A stretch of 64,000 bases of DNA from Microbacterium sp. Leaf288 (lineage in GTDB: Bacteria; Actinomycetota; Actinomycetes; Actinomycetales; Microbacteriaceae), in assembly GCF_001422925.1 (NCBI RefSeq), contig NZ_LMNI01000012.1:345-64344 (forward strand), read 5' to 3'. The notes beneath the pieces are model-generated. The model had not been told where the DNA came from, did no database searches, and saw only the letters and a list, made by a program, of their open reading frames with translations. Positions within the stretch are counted from its first letter, which is position 1, and every line of letters starts with the position of its first letter. Of this stretch, positions 50,767-59,956 are shown in pieces. The translations under genes were made by a program, and so were the position numbers.

Positions 50767-50796
50767 AGCCTACGCGGATCTCGAACACTTCTTCGA
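50767..50796 (-). promoter_or_regulatory. recA SOS box and -10 box
   Basis: TCGAACACTTCTTCGA (50781-50796) matches the actinobacterial LexA box TCGAAC-N4-GTTCGA at every half-site base except one (C for G). A -10 box TAGGCT (50772-50767) lies 8 nt downstream in the recA direction, so bound LexA would block polymerase. Confidence 0.75.
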
Positions 50797-50841
50797 TGAC
50801 ACGCCGGGTCGCGGCGACCGGAACGCGCACCGCGGAGCGGG

Positions 50842-51066
50842 TCAGCGGCGGCGCGGCTCGAGTCGTCCGACGCCGTATCGGCGCTCGGCGGGAACATCGA
50901 GTTCTTCGCACAGTGCGAGCCACACCTCGCGCGGGTCCACCCCGGCATCGATCGCCTCGGCGGCCGTTCGACCGCCCACCTTCGACAGGTACAGGTCGGT
51001 CACGACCGCGTTCGCGCGCACGCCGAACTCGTCCGCCACGGCACGTTGGAACTCACTGCGTCGCAT
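50842..51066 (-). CDS. DUF3046 domain protein
   Basis: A 74-aa protein (MRRSEFQRAVADEFGVRANAVVTDL... GGRTAAEAIDAGVDPREVWLALCEELDVP) that is the whole DUF3046 family domain. Its function is unknown. In actinobacteria it commonly sits between the ClgR-type regulator and recA, as here. It is 21 nt downstream of the regulator gene and likely shares its transcript. Confidence 0.88.
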   Translation of the reverse strand: MRRSEFQRAVADEFGVRANAVVTDLYLSKVGGRTAAEAIDAGVDPREVWLALCEELDVPAERRYGVGRLEPRRR

Positions 51067-51087
51067 AGAAGAACTGCGGAGCGGCGA

Positions 51088-51396
51088 TCAGCGCAGCGAC
51101 AGCTCGGCGTCGACCGAGGCCACGAGGTCGTCGGGAACCACGTCGGGGAAGTGCTGGATGCCCTCGAGCACCGAGATGCGGTCGCCCACCTCGCGCATGA
51201 TCGTCGAAATGGGGACGTCCAGGGCTTCGGCGACCGACGCGAGGATCTCGCTCGACGCCTCTTTCTGGCCGCGCTCGACCTCGCTCAGATATCCCAGCGC
51301 GACGCTCGCGCGGCTCGCCACCTGGCGGAGGGTGCGCCCCTTCTGCTGGCGGAAATCACGAAGCACTTCGCCGATCTCTTGACGTACCAGGATCAT
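51088..51396 (-). CDS. XRE-family regulator, ClgR-like
   Basis: A 102-aa protein with an N-terminal Cro/C1 helix-turn-helix (EIGEVLRDFRQQKGRTLRQVASRASVALGYLSEVERGQKEAS). A short C-terminal region (VLEGIQHFPDVVPDDL) follows, as in ClgR/PopR proteins that activate clp proteases and stress genes. GGAGGGG lies 5 nt before the ATG. The gene order pgsA-cinA-clgR-DUF3046-recA fits ClgR. Direct targets are not deducible here. Confidence 0.85.
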   Translation of the reverse strand: MILVRQEIGEVLRDFRQQKGRTLRQVASRASVALGYLSEVERGQKEASSEILASVAEALDVPISTIMREVGDRISVLEGIQHFPDVVPDDLVASVDAELSLR

Positions 51397-51564
51397 CAGG
51401 GCCCCTCCTCACTTCTGATTCCACCGTCGTCCGGGTGCCCAACAGTACAGCACCGGATGATGCCAATCTAATCCCGACAACTGGGCAATGGGTGGGAATC
51501 ACCGAATGTAACCGAGACGAAACACCATCTGTTCCCGGACCGGATGTCACCATTCGCGGATGCC

Positions 51565-52050
51565 TCACAACACGGTGAGTGCCAGCTCCAGCACGCTCTG
51601 CACCGTCGCGGTGCGGATCTCGTCGCGCGTTCCCGACAGAGCGAGAGCCGACACGATGGCCGTCTCGGGCGTCGCGACCGCTATGTAGACCGTGCCCACG
51701 GCATGCCCGTCCTGCGGATCGGGCCCGGCGACGCCCGTCGTCGAGACGCCCACGTCCGCGCGCAGCACACGGCGAGCGCCCTGCGCCATCTCCTCGGCGA
51801 CCGTGGGATCCACGGCACCGCGGGCCGCCAGCAGGTCCGCTTCGACACCGAGCGCGGTCGTCTTGAGATCGGTGGCGTATGCGACGATCCCGCCACGCAC
51901 CTGCGCGGACGCACCCGGCACATCGATCAGCGTGGCGGTGACCCGGCCACCGGTCAGCGATTCCGCCGCGGCGATCGACCAGCCGCGGATCTGGAGGGCG
52001 CGCAGCACGGCGGCCGCGGCATCCGTCCCATCGGAAGGCTCGTCCGTCAC
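51565..52050 (-). CDS. cinA: Nicotinamide-nucleotide amidase (CinA C-terminal domain)
   Basis: A 161-aa protein consisting only of the CinA C-terminal (PncC) domain: AAESLTGGRVTATLIDVPGAS, GGIVAYATDLKTTALGV, STTGVAGPDPQDGHAVGTVYIA. It deamidates nicotinamide mononucleotide to the acid form, recycling NAD by-products such as those from NAD-dependent DNA ligase. GTG at 52050 overlaps the pgsA stop (GTGA). The N-terminal pyrophosphatase domain of full-length CinA is absent, as in many actinobacteria. Confidence 0.92.
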   Translation of the reverse strand: MTDEPSDGTDAAAAVLRALQIRGWSIAAAESLTGGRVTATLIDVPGASAQVRGGIVAYATDLKTTALGVEADLLAARGAVDPTVAEEMAQGARRVLRADVGVSTTGVAGPDPQDGHAVGTVYIAVATPETAIVSALALSGTRDEIRTATVQSVLELALTVL

Positions 52051-52619
52051 GCGTCCCTCCGCTTCGCGCGAGCAGCGCGAAGCTCGGTCACGATGTAGTC
52101 GATGCCGCTCGCGATCGTGAGGATCACCGCGATCGTCATGAGCACCCCGTTGACCCAGAAGATCCAGTCGCCCACGAGGGTCCACAGCGGCAGCAGGGCG
52201 AAGGAGAGGGCGAGAGCCTGGGCGAGGGTCTTGAGCTTGCCCATCCAGGCGGCGGCCAGCACGTGGTCGCTCACGACCATGAACCGGTACACCGTGATCC
52301 CGATCTCGCGGATGAGCACGATGATCGTGATCCACCACGGCAGCTCGCCGAGGATGGACAGGCCGATGAAGGCGAATCCGGTGAGCACCTTGTCGGCGAT
52401 GGGGTCCAGGAGCTTGCCGAGATCGGTGACGATCTCGTGCTTGCGGGCCAGGTAGCCGTCGATCCCGTCGGTCGCGATCGCCACGATGAACAGCGCGGCA
52501 GCCCACCACCGCAGGGCGCCGTCCGCTCCCCCGTCGGCCAGGAGCATCCACAGGAAGACCGGCGCGCACAGGATGCGCACGATCGTGATCGCGTTGGGCA
52601 GCTGCCGGGGGATCGCCAT
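52047..52619 (-). CDS. pgsA: CDP-diacylglycerol--glycerol-3-phosphate 3-phosphatidyltransferase
   Basis: Membrane enzyme of phosphatidylglycerol synthesis. It has 190 aa with about five helices. The CDP-alcohol phosphotransferase signature D-G-x2-A-R-x8-G-x3-D-x3-D is seen in DGIDGYLARKHEIVTDLGKLLDPIADK. ATG at 52619 is chosen: it follows the -10 box TAGGCT by 7 nt and gives the normal MAIPRQLPNAITIVRI start. Confidence 0.92.
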   Translation of the reverse strand: MAIPRQLPNAITIVRILCAPVFLWMLLADGGADGALRWWAAALFIVAIATDGIDGYLARKHEIVTDLGKLLDPIADKVLTGFAFIGLSILGELPWWITIIVLIREIGITVYRFMVVSDHVLAAAWMGKLKTLAQALALSFALLPLWTLVGDWIFWVNGVLMTIAVILTIASGIDYIVTELRAARAKRRDA

Positions 52620-52626
52620 GGACCCG

Positions 52627-52632
52627 AGCCTA
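52627..52632 (-). promoter_or_regulatory. -10 box of pgsA (TAGGCT, leaderless start)
   Basis: TAGGCT ends 7 nt before the pgsA ATG, inside the 44-nt gap after ftsK. Confidence 0.5.
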
Positions 52633-52663
52633 TCGGCGCGCCCCGGCCGCGCGGCGCCGGGGG

Positions 52664-55408
52664 TCAGTCGCGGCCGGTGAGACCCCACGCGTCTTCGGAG
52701 CCGTCGTCGTCGCTCTCGACGACGGGGTAGCCGTCGTACTGCGAGGCCACGGCATCCGTTCCGTAGCGGTCGTCCTCCGCCGGAGCGGGCGCCGCCGGAG
52801 CAGGCGCCGTGGCGGGCACGTCCTCGCCGCGCATGCGAGCCAGGACGGACGGCAGCTGCTCGACGGTCACGAGCACGTCGCGGGCCTTTGAGCCCTCGGA
52901 GGGGCCGACGATCTCGCGGGACTCCAGGAGATCCATCAGACGGCCGGCCTTCGCGAAACCGACGCGCAGCTTGCGCTGGAGCATCGACGTCGAGCCGAAC
53001 TGGCTCGACACGACGAGTTCGGCCGCCGCGAGGAGAAGCTCGAGATCGTCCCCGATGTCGGCGTCGATCTCCTTCTTCTCCGCCACCGCCGCGACGTCGG
53101 CCCGGTACTCCGGTCGCGCCTGGTGAGTGACGTGCTTGACGACCTCCTCGATCTCCTTCTCGCTCACCCAGGCGCCCTGCACGCGGAGTGCCTTCGAGGC
53201 GCCCATCGGCAGGAACAGGCCGTCGCCCTGGCCGATGAGGCGGTCTGCGCCGGGCTGGTCGAGGATGACGCGGGAGTCGGTGACGCTCGTCACGGCGAAC
53301 GCCAGCCGCGAGGGCACGTTCGCCTTGATGAGGCCGGTGACGACGTCGACCGACGGGCGCTGCGTCGCGAGCACGAGGTGGATGCCCGAGGCGCGTGCGA
53401 GCTGCGTGATGCGCACGATCGAGTCCTCGACGTCACGAGGCGCGACCATCATGAGGTCGGCGAGCTCGTCGACGACCACGAGCAGGTACGGGTACGGCTT
53501 GAGTACACGCTCGCTGCCCGGCGGAAGCGTGATCTCGCCGGCGACGACGGCCTTGTTGAAGTCGTCGATGTGACGGAAGCCGAACGACGCGAGGTCGTCG
53601 TACCGCATGTCCATCTCTTTCACGACCCACTGCAGCGCCTCGGCGGCCTTCTTGGGGTTCGTGATGATGGGCGTGATGAGGTGCGGAACGCCGGCGTAGG
53701 ACGTCAGCTCGACGCGCTTCGGGTCGATGAGCACCATGCGCACGTCGGCGGGCTTGGCGCGCATCAGGAGGCTCGTGATCATCGAGTTCACGAAGCTCGA
53801 CTTGCCCGAGCCGGTGGAGCCGGCGACGAGGAGGTGGGGCATCTTCGCGAGATTCGCGACGACGTAGCCGCCCCCTACGTCCTTGCCGACGCCGATGGTC
53901 ATGGGGTGCGTCTGGCTGGTGGCCGTCTGCGAGCGCAGCACGTCGCCGAGGGTGACGATCTCGCGGTCGGTGTTGGGAATCTCTACACCGATGGCGCTCT
54001 TGCCCGGGATCGGCGCGAGGATGCGCACCTCGTTGGAGGCGACGGCGTACGCGAAGTTGTTCGTGAGCGCCGTGATGCGCTCCACCTTGACGCCGTGACC
54101 GACCTCGATCTCATACTGCGTGACGGTCGGGCCGCGCGAGAATCCGGTGACGCGCGCATCGACATTGAACTGCTCGAGCACACTCGTGATCGCGCGCACC
54201 GTGTCGTCGTTGGCTTGAGAGCGCGCCACGTGGGGCGATCCTGCGGCCAGCGAGTTGACGGACGGCAGCCGGTACGGCGCGGACGGCGAGTCGACGGCAG
54301 TGGCCGAGCCGATGCCGTCGAGGCCGGGAAGCGTGCCGTCGTCCTCGATGACCTCGGCGTCGTCGCGGAGCGACGTGCGCGAGGAGGTCGCCGCCTTCGC
54401 CGCCGACAGCACCGCCGGGTCGATGACCTCGGTGAGGGCGTCCGTCGGGGGCGCGGGGGGTGGCGTCACGGGCTGAACGACGGCCTGCTCGAACCCGCCC
54501 TGCGACGTGCCGGGCGTCAGCAGCTCCGTGAGGTCCTGCGAGCCGAGGCCGCCCTCGGGGTCTTTCTCGCGGCCGGTCTTGTTGCGTCGCCAGAACGGCA
54601 GAGAGGAGTCGCCTCCGTCGTCCGCAGCGGCCGGGGCCGCAGCATCCGTCGTCGCCTTCTCTTCCCGCGGCTCGGCGCCGAACATCCAGGCGTACAGCTC
54701 GCCCAGACGGCGCCCGATGCGGTTCGGGGGCGTCTTCGTGATGATCAGGATGCTGAGCACGGCCAGCAGCGACAGCACGATGTACGCGCCGACGTCGGTG
54801 AGGACCATGGCGAGCGGCTCGCCGACCATCCAGCCGAAGAGGCCGCCCGCCTCGCTCAGGGCGGGAAGTCCCTGGTTCGGCTGGGGGCGCCCGCCCGCGA
54901 CGTGGCAGAAGCCTGCGATCGTGAGGACGAGCAGGCCGAAGCCGATGCCCACGCGGCCGTTGTCGTGCACGGACGACGGATGCCGGAACATCCAGCCCGC
55001 GAGCAGCAGCAGGAGCACCGGCATGACGAAGGCCTCACGGCCGATCAGCATTCCGACGGTGTACGCGCTGATCGTCTTCGCGACCTCGTTGCCGATGAAG
55101 AACCACTCGTTCACGGCGCCGGCGATCGCCAGCAGCACGAGAAGGAACGGGAAGCCGTCGCGGCGCTGGTCCTTCTCGAGCGCCTCGGGACCGAATGCGC
55201 GGAACAGACTGCCGGTGGCGTGCGCGAGCCCCATCCACGCCCGGGCGATGACCGGCGGACGGTCGGGTTCGTTCACGTAGCGCTTGGGTGCGGGGGCCGG
55301 CTTGGCGGCCGCGGGCTTGCGCGCCGACGAGGACGCGCTCGAGCGCGCGTTCGTCGACGCGGTCGAAGACGCGCGCGACCGGCTGGTCGGGCTTGAGCTC
55401 CTGGCCAT
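52664..55408 (-). CDS. ftsK: DNA translocase FtsK
   Basis: Pumps chromosome termini across the division septum. It has 914 aa. A Ser/Ala-rich N-terminus and about four to five membrane helices (about 80-260) are followed by an acidic/Pro linker (about 270-420). The alpha/beta motor carries Walker [11 protein letters not shown] and Walker [13 protein letters not shown], and a C-terminal gamma winged helix ([33 protein letters not shown]) reads polar DNA motifs. The start at 55408 lies 6 nt after a -10 box TACCGT. Confidence 0.96.
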   Translation of the reverse strand: MARSSSPTSRSRASSTASTNARSSASSSARKPAAAKPAPAPKRYVNEPDRPPVIARAWMGLAHATGSLFRAFGPEALEKDQRRDGFPFLLVLLAIAGAVNEWFFIGNEVAKTISAYTVGMLIGREAFVMPVLLLLLAGWMFRHPSSVHDNGRVGIGFGLLVLTIAGFCHVAGGRPQPNQGLPALSEAGGLFGWMVGEPLAMVLTDVGAYIVLSLLAVLSILIITKTPPNRIGRRLGELYAWMFGAEPREEKATTDAAAPAAADDGGDSSLPFWRRNKTGREKDPEGGLGSQDLTELLTPGTSQGGFEQAVVQPVTPPPAPPTDALTEVIDPAVLSAAKAATSSRTSLRDDAEVIEDDGTLPGLDGIGSATAVDSPSAPYRLPSVNSLAAGSPHVARSQANDDTVRAITSVLEQFNVDARVTGFSRGPTVTQYEIEVGHGVKVERITALTNNFAYAVASNEVRILAPIPGKSAIGVEIPNTDREIVTLGDVLRSQTATSQTHPMTIGVGKDVGGGYVVANLAKMPHLLVAGSTGSGKSSFVNSMITSLLMRAKPADVRMVLIDPKRVELTSYAGVPHLITPIITNPKKAAEALQWVVKEMDMRYDDLASFGFRHIDDFNKAVVAGEITLPPGSERVLKPYPYLLVVVDELADLMMVAPRDVEDSIVRITQLARASGIHLVLATQRPSVDVVTGLIKANVPSRLAFAVTSVTDSRVILDQPGADRLIGQGDGLFLPMGASKALRVQGAWVSEKEIEEVVKHVTHQARPEYRADVAAVAEKKEIDADIGDDLELLLAAAELVVSSQFGSTSMLQRKLRVGFAKAGRLMDLLESREIVGPSEGSKARDVLVTVEQLPSVLARMRGEDVPATAPAPAAPAPAEDDRYGTDAVASQYDGYPVVESDDDGSEDAWGLTGRD

Positions 55409-55414
55409 CCCCCC

Positions 55415-55420
55415 ACGGTA
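55415..55420 (-). promoter_or_regulatory. -10 box of ftsK (TACCGT, leaderless start)
   Basis: TACCGT is followed by six Gs and then ATG. The G-run could pass for a ribosome site, but it is directly adjacent to the start and unlikely to act as one. Confidence 0.45.
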
Positions 55421-55506
55421 GGCCGACACCCCGACATTTGCCCGCAACCACGCCGCCGTACGGCCGCAGGCCCGGCGCGTCGCGAAGGCCCGCCTCGCCG
55501 GATGCC

Positions 55507-56001
55507 TCAGCGCAGGCGCTTGACCATCGTGTCGCGGCCCGACCCGCTCTGCGTGACGGCGAAGCCCTCGCTGCGGTACAGCGTCGAGGCGAAGTTGCCC
55601 CGCTCGACGCTGAGGCTGATGCGCGCGAACCCCTGCGCTCCCGCGTGCTCGCACAGTCTCTGCAGGAGGGTGCGGCCCACCCCGTGAGCGCGCCAGATGG
55701 GACGCACGCCGATGATGAGCTCGGGCACTCCGGTGCCGACGTACCCGAAGCCCGGGTCGTCACGAGGGAGCATGCGGTACCAGGCGGCGCCCACCGGCTC
55801 CCCGTTGGCGTCCTCGGCCACGAAGCCGGCATCGCCCGGCCGCATCCAGCCCGCCACGTAGCGCCGGTGATCGGCGCCGCCGATCACCTCGTGGCGGGGT
55901 CGCGTGCCGCCCTGGCGCCAGTTCGCCGCCTCGACGACCATGTCGCCGAGGAAGGCGCCGTCTGCCGACACGGCGGGGCGGATGCGGAACGAGGAGGCCA
56001 C
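55507..56001 (-). CDS. GNAT family N-acetyltransferase
   Basis: A 164-aa GNAT protein. The N-terminal part is [43 protein letters not shown] is the acetyl-CoA loop region, and [20 protein letters not shown] is the conserved motif B. The substrate is unknown. GTG at 56001 is chosen because a -10 box TACCAT (56014-56009) lies 7 nt before it. Between rnj and ftsK, on the same strand. Confidence 0.8.
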   Translation of the reverse strand: MASSFRIRPAVSADGAFLGDMVVEAANWRQGGTRPRHEVIGGADHRRYVAGWMRPGDAGFVAEDANGEPVGAAWYRMLPRDDPGFGYVGTGVPELIIGVRPIWRAHGVGRTLLQRLCEHAGAQGFARISLSVERGNFASTLYRSEGFAVTQSGSGRDTMVKRLR

Positions 56002-56008
56002 GACGCCG

Positions 56009-56014
56009 ATGGTA
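56009..56014 (-). promoter_or_regulatory. -10 box of the GNAT gene (TACCAT, leaderless start)
   Basis: TACCAT ends 7 nt before the GTG at 56001. It follows the 34-nt repeat array at the 3' end of rnj. Confidence 0.45.
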
Positions 56015-56033
56015 CGGCCCACGTGTTACGTCT

Positions 56034-56134
56034 CGATACTCCGCGGATGGCGATCTCGCTACGCTTCGATTCTCCGCTTGATGGTCATCTCGCTACGCTT
56101 CGATACTCCGCTTGATGGTCATCTCGCTACGCTT
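56034..56134 (+). repeat. 34-nt tandem repeat (three units) at the 3' end of rnj
   Basis: Units start at 56034, 56067 and 56101 and each ends with ATCTCGCTACGCTTCGAT-type sequence. Units 2 and 3 differ at only one position (CGATTCTCC versus CGATACTCC). Unit 1 has GGATGGCG in place of TTGATGGTC. The last unit runs into the rnj coding end: the stop codon and final Ala codon of rnj lie inside its CTACGC. Confidence 0.85.
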
Positions 56135-57803
56135 CGATGACGAGCGGGACGATCATGGGCCGGCGGCGCAGCGACTGGTTGACCCAGCGGCCGATCGTGC
56201 GGCGCACGACCTGCGACAGCGCGTGAGGGTCGCGGACGCCGGACTTGGCCGCCTCGGCGAGCGCCGCGGCGATCTTGGGCTTGACGTCTTCGAAGACCGC
56301 GTCATCCTCGGCGAACCCGCGGGCGTGCACCTCCGGGCCGGAGATGATCTTGCCGGTCGACGCGTCGACCACCACGATCACCGAGATGAAGCCCTCTTCG
56401 CCGAGGATCCGGCGATCCTTGAGGTCGGCGTCCGTGATCTCGCCCACTGTCGAGCCGTCGACGTAGACGAAGCCGAGGTCGAACTGTCCGACAACGCGCG
56501 CGTCGCCGTCCTTGAGATCGATCACGGTGCCGTTCTCGGCCAGAATGGTCCGCTCGGGCTCGATCCCGGTGTCCTGTGCGAGACGCGCGTTCGCCATCAG
56601 GTGGCGGTACTCGCCGTGCACCGGCAGCACGTTCTTCGGCTTCAGGATGTTGTAGCAGTACAGCAGTTCGCCGGCGGCGGCGTGCCCCGACACGTGCACT
56701 TTGGCGTTGCCCTTGTGCACCACGTTCGCGCCGAGCTTGGTGAGCCCGTCGATCACGCGGTACACCGCGTTCTCGTTGCCGGGGATGAGGCTCGACGCCA
56801 GGATCACGGTGTCGCCGGGGCCCGGCTCGATCGCGTGGTCGAGATTCGCCATGCGGCTGAGCACGGCCATCGGCTCGCCCTGCGAGCCGGTCGACATGTA
56901 GACGATCTGGTCGTCGGGCAGGTCCCGGGCCTTCTTGTAGTCGATCAGCACGCCTTCGGGCACGTGCAGGTACCCGAGGTCCTCGGCGATCGTCATGTTG
57001 CGCAGCATGCTGCGGCCGAGGAGGGCCACGCGGCGACCATGGGCGGCGGCCGCATCCAGCACCTGCTGCACGCGGTGCACGTGGCTCGAGAAGCTCGCCA
57101 CGATCACGCGGCGCGGCGCCTTGCCGATCACCTGGTCGAGCACCGGGCCGATCGACCGCTCGAGGGGCGTGAAGCCGGGCACATCGGCGTTCGTCGAGTC
57201 GACGAGGAAGAGGTCGACGCCCTCCTCCCCCAGCCGCGAGAACGCGCGGAGGTCGGTCAGCCGGCCGTCGAGCGGCAGCTGGTCCATCTTGAAGTCGCCG
57301 GTCGCGAGCACGAGACCCGCGGGCGTGCGGATCGCGACCGCGAGAGCGTCGGGGATCGAGTGGTTCACGGCGACGAACTCGAGCTCGAACGGCCCGAGGT
57401 TCTCGCTCTGGCCCTCTGCCACCGTGAGGCTGTACGGCTTGATCCGGTGCTCCTTGAGCTTCGCCTCGGTGAGCGCGAGGGTCAGCCCCGATCCGATGAT
57501 CGGGATGTCGCTCTTGAGCTTGAGCAGGTACGGCACCGCGCCGATGTGGTCCTCGTGGCCGTGCGTGAGCACGACGCCGACGATGTCGTCCAGCCGCTTC
57601 TTGAGCGGCTCGAAGTCGGGGAGGATCAGGTCGACCCCGGGCTGGTGCTCCTCGGGGAACAGCACGCCGCAGTCGACGACGAGAAGCTTCCCGCCGTATT
57701 CGAACACCGTCATGTTGCGGCCGACCTCGCCGAGGCCGCCGAGCGGGACGATCCGTAGGGTTCCTGCTGCGAGCTCCGGCGGGTCGTACGGGGTGGTGGG
57801 CAT
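56127..57803 (-). CDS. rnj: Ribonuclease J
   Basis: Metallo-beta-lactamase/beta-CASP nuclease with 5'-exo and endonuclease activity in mRNA and rRNA processing. It has 558 aa. The zinc motif is HGHEDH (His81, His83, Asp85, His86), with PGNENAVYRVI and KVHVSGHAAAGELLY in the beta-CASP part and a C-terminal dimerisation domain ending near MIVPLVIEA. The ATG at 57803 follows GGAGGAGG at 8 nt. It lies 70 nt after dapA, the usual actinobacterial pair. Confidence 0.95.
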   Translation of the reverse strand: MPTTPYDPPELAAGTLRIVPLGGLGEVGRNMTVFEYGGKLLVVDCGVLFPEEHQPGVDLILPDFEPLKKRLDDIVGVVLTHGHEDHIGAVPYLLKLKSDIPIIGSGLTLALTEAKLKEHRIKPYSLTVAEGQSENLGPFELEFVAVNHSIPDALAVAIRTPAGLVLATGDFKMDQLPLDGRLTDLRAFSRLGEEGVDLFLVDSTNADVPGFTPLERSIGPVLDQVIGKAPRRVIVASFSSHVHRVQQVLDAAAAHGRRVALLGRSMLRNMTIAEDLGYLHVPEGVLIDYKKARDLPDDQIVYMSTGSQGEPMAVLSRMANLDHAIEPGPGDTVILASSLIPGNENAVYRVIDGLTKLGANVVHKGNAKVHVSGHAAAGELLYCYNILKPKNVLPVHGEYRHLMANARLAQDTGIEPERTILAENGTVIDLKDGDARVVGQFDLGFVYVDGSTVGEITDADLKDRRILGEEGFISVIVVVDASTGKIISGPEVHARGFAEDDAVFEDVKPKIAAALAEAAKSGVRDPHALSQVVRRTIGRWVNQSLRRRPMIVPLVIEA

Positions 57804-57873
57804 TGCGAAGCCTCCTCCGGGCGCTGGGACGCCCGTCATCTGCGCGCCGTCGACCGTTCGACGGCGCGATTCG

Positions 57874-58851
57874 TCATCTCGTGGTGCCTGAGACCTTCGG
57901 CAGCGCGCCGCCGGCGGCGGCGTTGCGGTCGGGGCGGAAGTTCGAGAAGTCGGCGCCGGGCACATCGTGCACGAGAGCGAGCTCGTCCTCGATCTTGGCG
58001 GCCTCCCACTCCTCCGGTCCGACCAGCGGCAGCCGCACACGCGGGCTGCCGATGCGGCCGAGGCCGTGGAGGATGTACTTCGCCGACACCGTGCCGGGCA
58101 CGTGGGTCATCACGGCGCGCACGAGCGGCTCGAGCTGCTGGTGCGCCGCGGTGGCCGTCTTGAGGTCGCCCGCGTTCACGGCGTCGACGATCGCACGGTA
58201 GGGCTGCGCCGCGATGTTCGCGGTGACGCCGATGAGCCCCGTCGCGCCGATCGCGAGGTGCGGCAGCACGTTGGCGTCGTCGCCCGAGAAGTACATCAGA
58301 TCCGTCTGGTTGAGCACACGGCTCACCTCGCTGAAGTCGCCCTTGGCGTCCTTGATGGCGAGGATGTTCGGGTGCTTGGCGAGACGCAGGATCGTCTCGT
58401 ACCGGATCGGCACGCCGGTGCGGCCCGGGATGTCGTACAGGATCACCGGCAGGTCGGTGGCGTCCGCGACCAGGCGGAAGTGCGTCAGGATGCCCGCCTG
58501 CGTGGGCTTGTTGTAGTACGGCGTGACGATCATGATGCCGTCGGCGCCGACCTTCTCGCTGGCCTTGTAGAGCTCGATCGCGTGCGCGGTCTCGTTCGAC
58601 CCACCGCCCGTGATGATCTTGGCGCGGCCGGCGGCGACATCCTTTCCGACCTCGACGAGGCGGATCTTCTCCGCGTCGGTGAGGGTCGACGTCTCACCCG
58701 TGGTGCCGGTCACGACGATGCCGTCGGCCCCCGCGGTGATGACGTCGTCGATGTGCTTCTCGACAGCGGGCCAGTCGACCTCGCCGTCGGCCGTCATGGG
58801 GGTGACGAGCGCGACGAGCACCTGTCCGAAGGGATTGCCCGTATGCGTCAT
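57874..58851 (-). CDS. dapA: 4-hydroxy-tetrahydrodipicolinate synthase
   Basis: First committed step of lysine/DAP synthesis: pyruvate plus aspartate semialdehyde. TIM barrel of 325 aa. Schiff-base Lys167 (AIKDAKGD), Tyr139 (LYDIPGRTG) and the GTTGET pyruvate loop are intact. The C-terminal tail of about 25 residues (ADFSNFRPDRNAAAGGAL) is somewhat longer than usual. The ATG at 58851 lies 6 nt after a -10 box TAACCT. Confidence 0.96.
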   Translation of the reverse strand: MTHTGNPFGQVLVALVTPMTADGEVDWPAVEKHIDDVITAGADGIVVTGTTGETSTLTDAEKIRLVEVGKDVAAGRAKIITGGGSNETAHAIELYKASEKVGADGIMIVTPYYNKPTQAGILTHFRLVADATDLPVILYDIPGRTGVPIRYETILRLAKHPNILAIKDAKGDFSEVSRVLNQTDLMYFSGDDANVLPHLAIGATGLIGVTANIAAQPYRAIVDAVNAGDLKTATAAHQQLEPLVRAVMTHVPGTVSAKYILHGLGRIGSPRVRLPLVGPEEWEAAKIEDELALVHDVPGADFSNFRPDRNAAAGGALPKVSGTTR

Positions 58852-58857
58852 GCACTC

Positions 58858-58863
58858 AGGTTA
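58858..58863 (-). promoter_or_regulatory. -10 box of dapA (TAACCT, leaderless start)
   Basis: TAACCT ends 6 nt before the dapA ATG. Palindrome B1 lies some 60 nt further upstream. Confidence 0.45.
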
Positions 58864-58924
58864 TCGGGATGCCGCGCCCCGGCGCGCCCGGTGACGGTCA
58901 CCCCACGACGGCGACCCGGCTTCA

Positions 58925-59005
58925 CCGGAACGCGGGTCGATCGCGCGACACGCTGGGCCGGCACCTCCGTCGCCGGCGTGTCGAAGTCGTCGACCCGTGT
59001 TTCGG
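58925..59005. repeat. 81-nt palindromic element B1
   Basis: Outer arms CCGGAACGCGGGTCG and CGACCCGTGTTTCGG (three mismatches) enclose inner arms around CGACACGC...GCGTGTCG. Same length as B2 and B3. Lies between dapA and the 3' end of the DUF559/AbiEi gene. Confidence 0.8.
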
Positions 59006-59068
59006 CGCTCGCGCGAATGGAGGGACGCGGATGCTGCGTGCCGCAGGTAGGACCGAGGCAGACCGTTC

Positions 59069-59956
59069 TCACCACGTGAGGCCGGCGGGGCTCCGGTGCA
59101 GGTTCCGCGAGATAGCGGCCAGGATCGCAGCCTCGACGATCTCCCAGTCGTGCACGATGAGCGCATAGTCGAAGCGAAGTGTGATGAAGCCGAGTGCCAT
59201 CGCCGCGGCGTCGCGTACGCGGTCACGGTGCCGAGACGGTCCGTCATGGGTGTCGCCGTCGGCCTCCACGATCAGGCAGTCGCCGATGACGAAGTCGACC
59301 ACGCCGACCCCGGGAACGGCGACCTGCGGGGTGAGCGCGAGCCCGTACCTGCGGAGCCGCAGCCGAACGAGAGATTCGAGCCCGCTGTCGGCGTCGGTGC
59401 GAGCGAAGTCGACGAGCCAGCGAAACCCAGCGGGGAGGCTCAGCTTCAGCCGCTCTCGCGCCTGATCATCGACCAGGCTCTGCCGCAGAGCCGACTCGAG
59501 CGCCGCGAAGAACGCCTCCTCGCCCCGGCACGCAAGGATCTGCCGGAGACAGTGAAGGATTCCGACGGACGCCAATGTCGGCTCGTCGACGGCGATGTCA
59601 CGGTGGAAGGCGCAGCATGCACCTTCTTCGGGCTCGGGATGGATGGCGATCCGCATCGGGTGGTGCTTCTCGTCGATCCAGGTGTGGACCGGTTCCTGAT
59701 CGCCGTCGTCGAGGAGCCACAGCCCGTAGGCGCGTCCCGCGGTCACGCATGCGATGCGTCCGCGATGGCTCAGCGCCTCGACGGTTGCTGTTGGGGTCGA
59801 AGGCGTCGCGTACACGCCGACCCGAGGTCGCAGGAGGCGCCCCTCGGCGTGGGCCCGGCCGAGGTCACTCTTCCGGACGCCCTGCGCGACGATGTCCCGG
59901 GTGCGCGCGACGCCTCCGATGAGCTCCACGGCATCGACGGCGGATTCGACGGTCAT
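59069..59956 (-). CDS. AbiEi-like/DUF559 protein, flanked by palindromes
   Basis: A 295-aa protein. Residues about 10-60 (GGVARTRDIVAQGVRKSDLGRAHAEGRLLRPRVGVYA) form the winged-helix domain of AbiEi-type antitoxins. The C-terminal part has the DUF559/Vsr-like nuclease fold: LESLVRLRLRRYGL, VGVVDFVIGDCLIVEADGDTH, RDRVRDAAAMALGFITLRFDYALIV. No AbiEii-like toxin gene is next to it. It has the same architecture as the gene at 5657 but is clearly diverged from it. Palindrome B1 lies 63 nt beyond its stop, and B2 and B3 lie upstream of its start. Confidence 0.7.
   Translation of the reverse strand: MTVESAVDAVELIGGVARTRDIVAQGVRKSDLGRAHAEGRLLRPRVGVYATPSTPTATVEALSHRGRIACVTAGRAYGLWLLDDGDQEPVHTWIDEKHHPMRIAIHPEPEEGACCAFHRDIAVDEPTLASVGILHCLRQILACRGEEAFFAALESALRQSLVDDQARERLKLSLPAGFRWLVDFARTDADSGLESLVRLRLRRYGLALTPQVAVPGVGVVDFVIGDCLIVEADGDTHDGPSRHRDRVRDAAAMALGFITLRFDYALIVHDWEIVEAAILAAISRNLHRSPAGLTW

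Noticed and set aside
50685..50948. 87-codon open frame on the minus strand in the recA upstream region
   Set aside because: It overlaps the 3' part of the DUF3046 gene in another frame and the recA promoter/SOS box, has no ribosome site, and is best read as leader DNA.
53123..55396. 757-codon open frame on the plus strand
   Set aside because: Antisense to ftsK; no domains.
56034..56134. 34-nt repeats as a CRISPR
   Set aside because: Units abut without spacers; this is a plain tandem repeat.
59069..59956. Complete AbiE toxin-antitoxin system
   Set aside because: Only an AbiEi-like N-terminal domain is present, fused to a DUF559 fold; no AbiEii nucleotidyltransferase toxin gene lies beside it.
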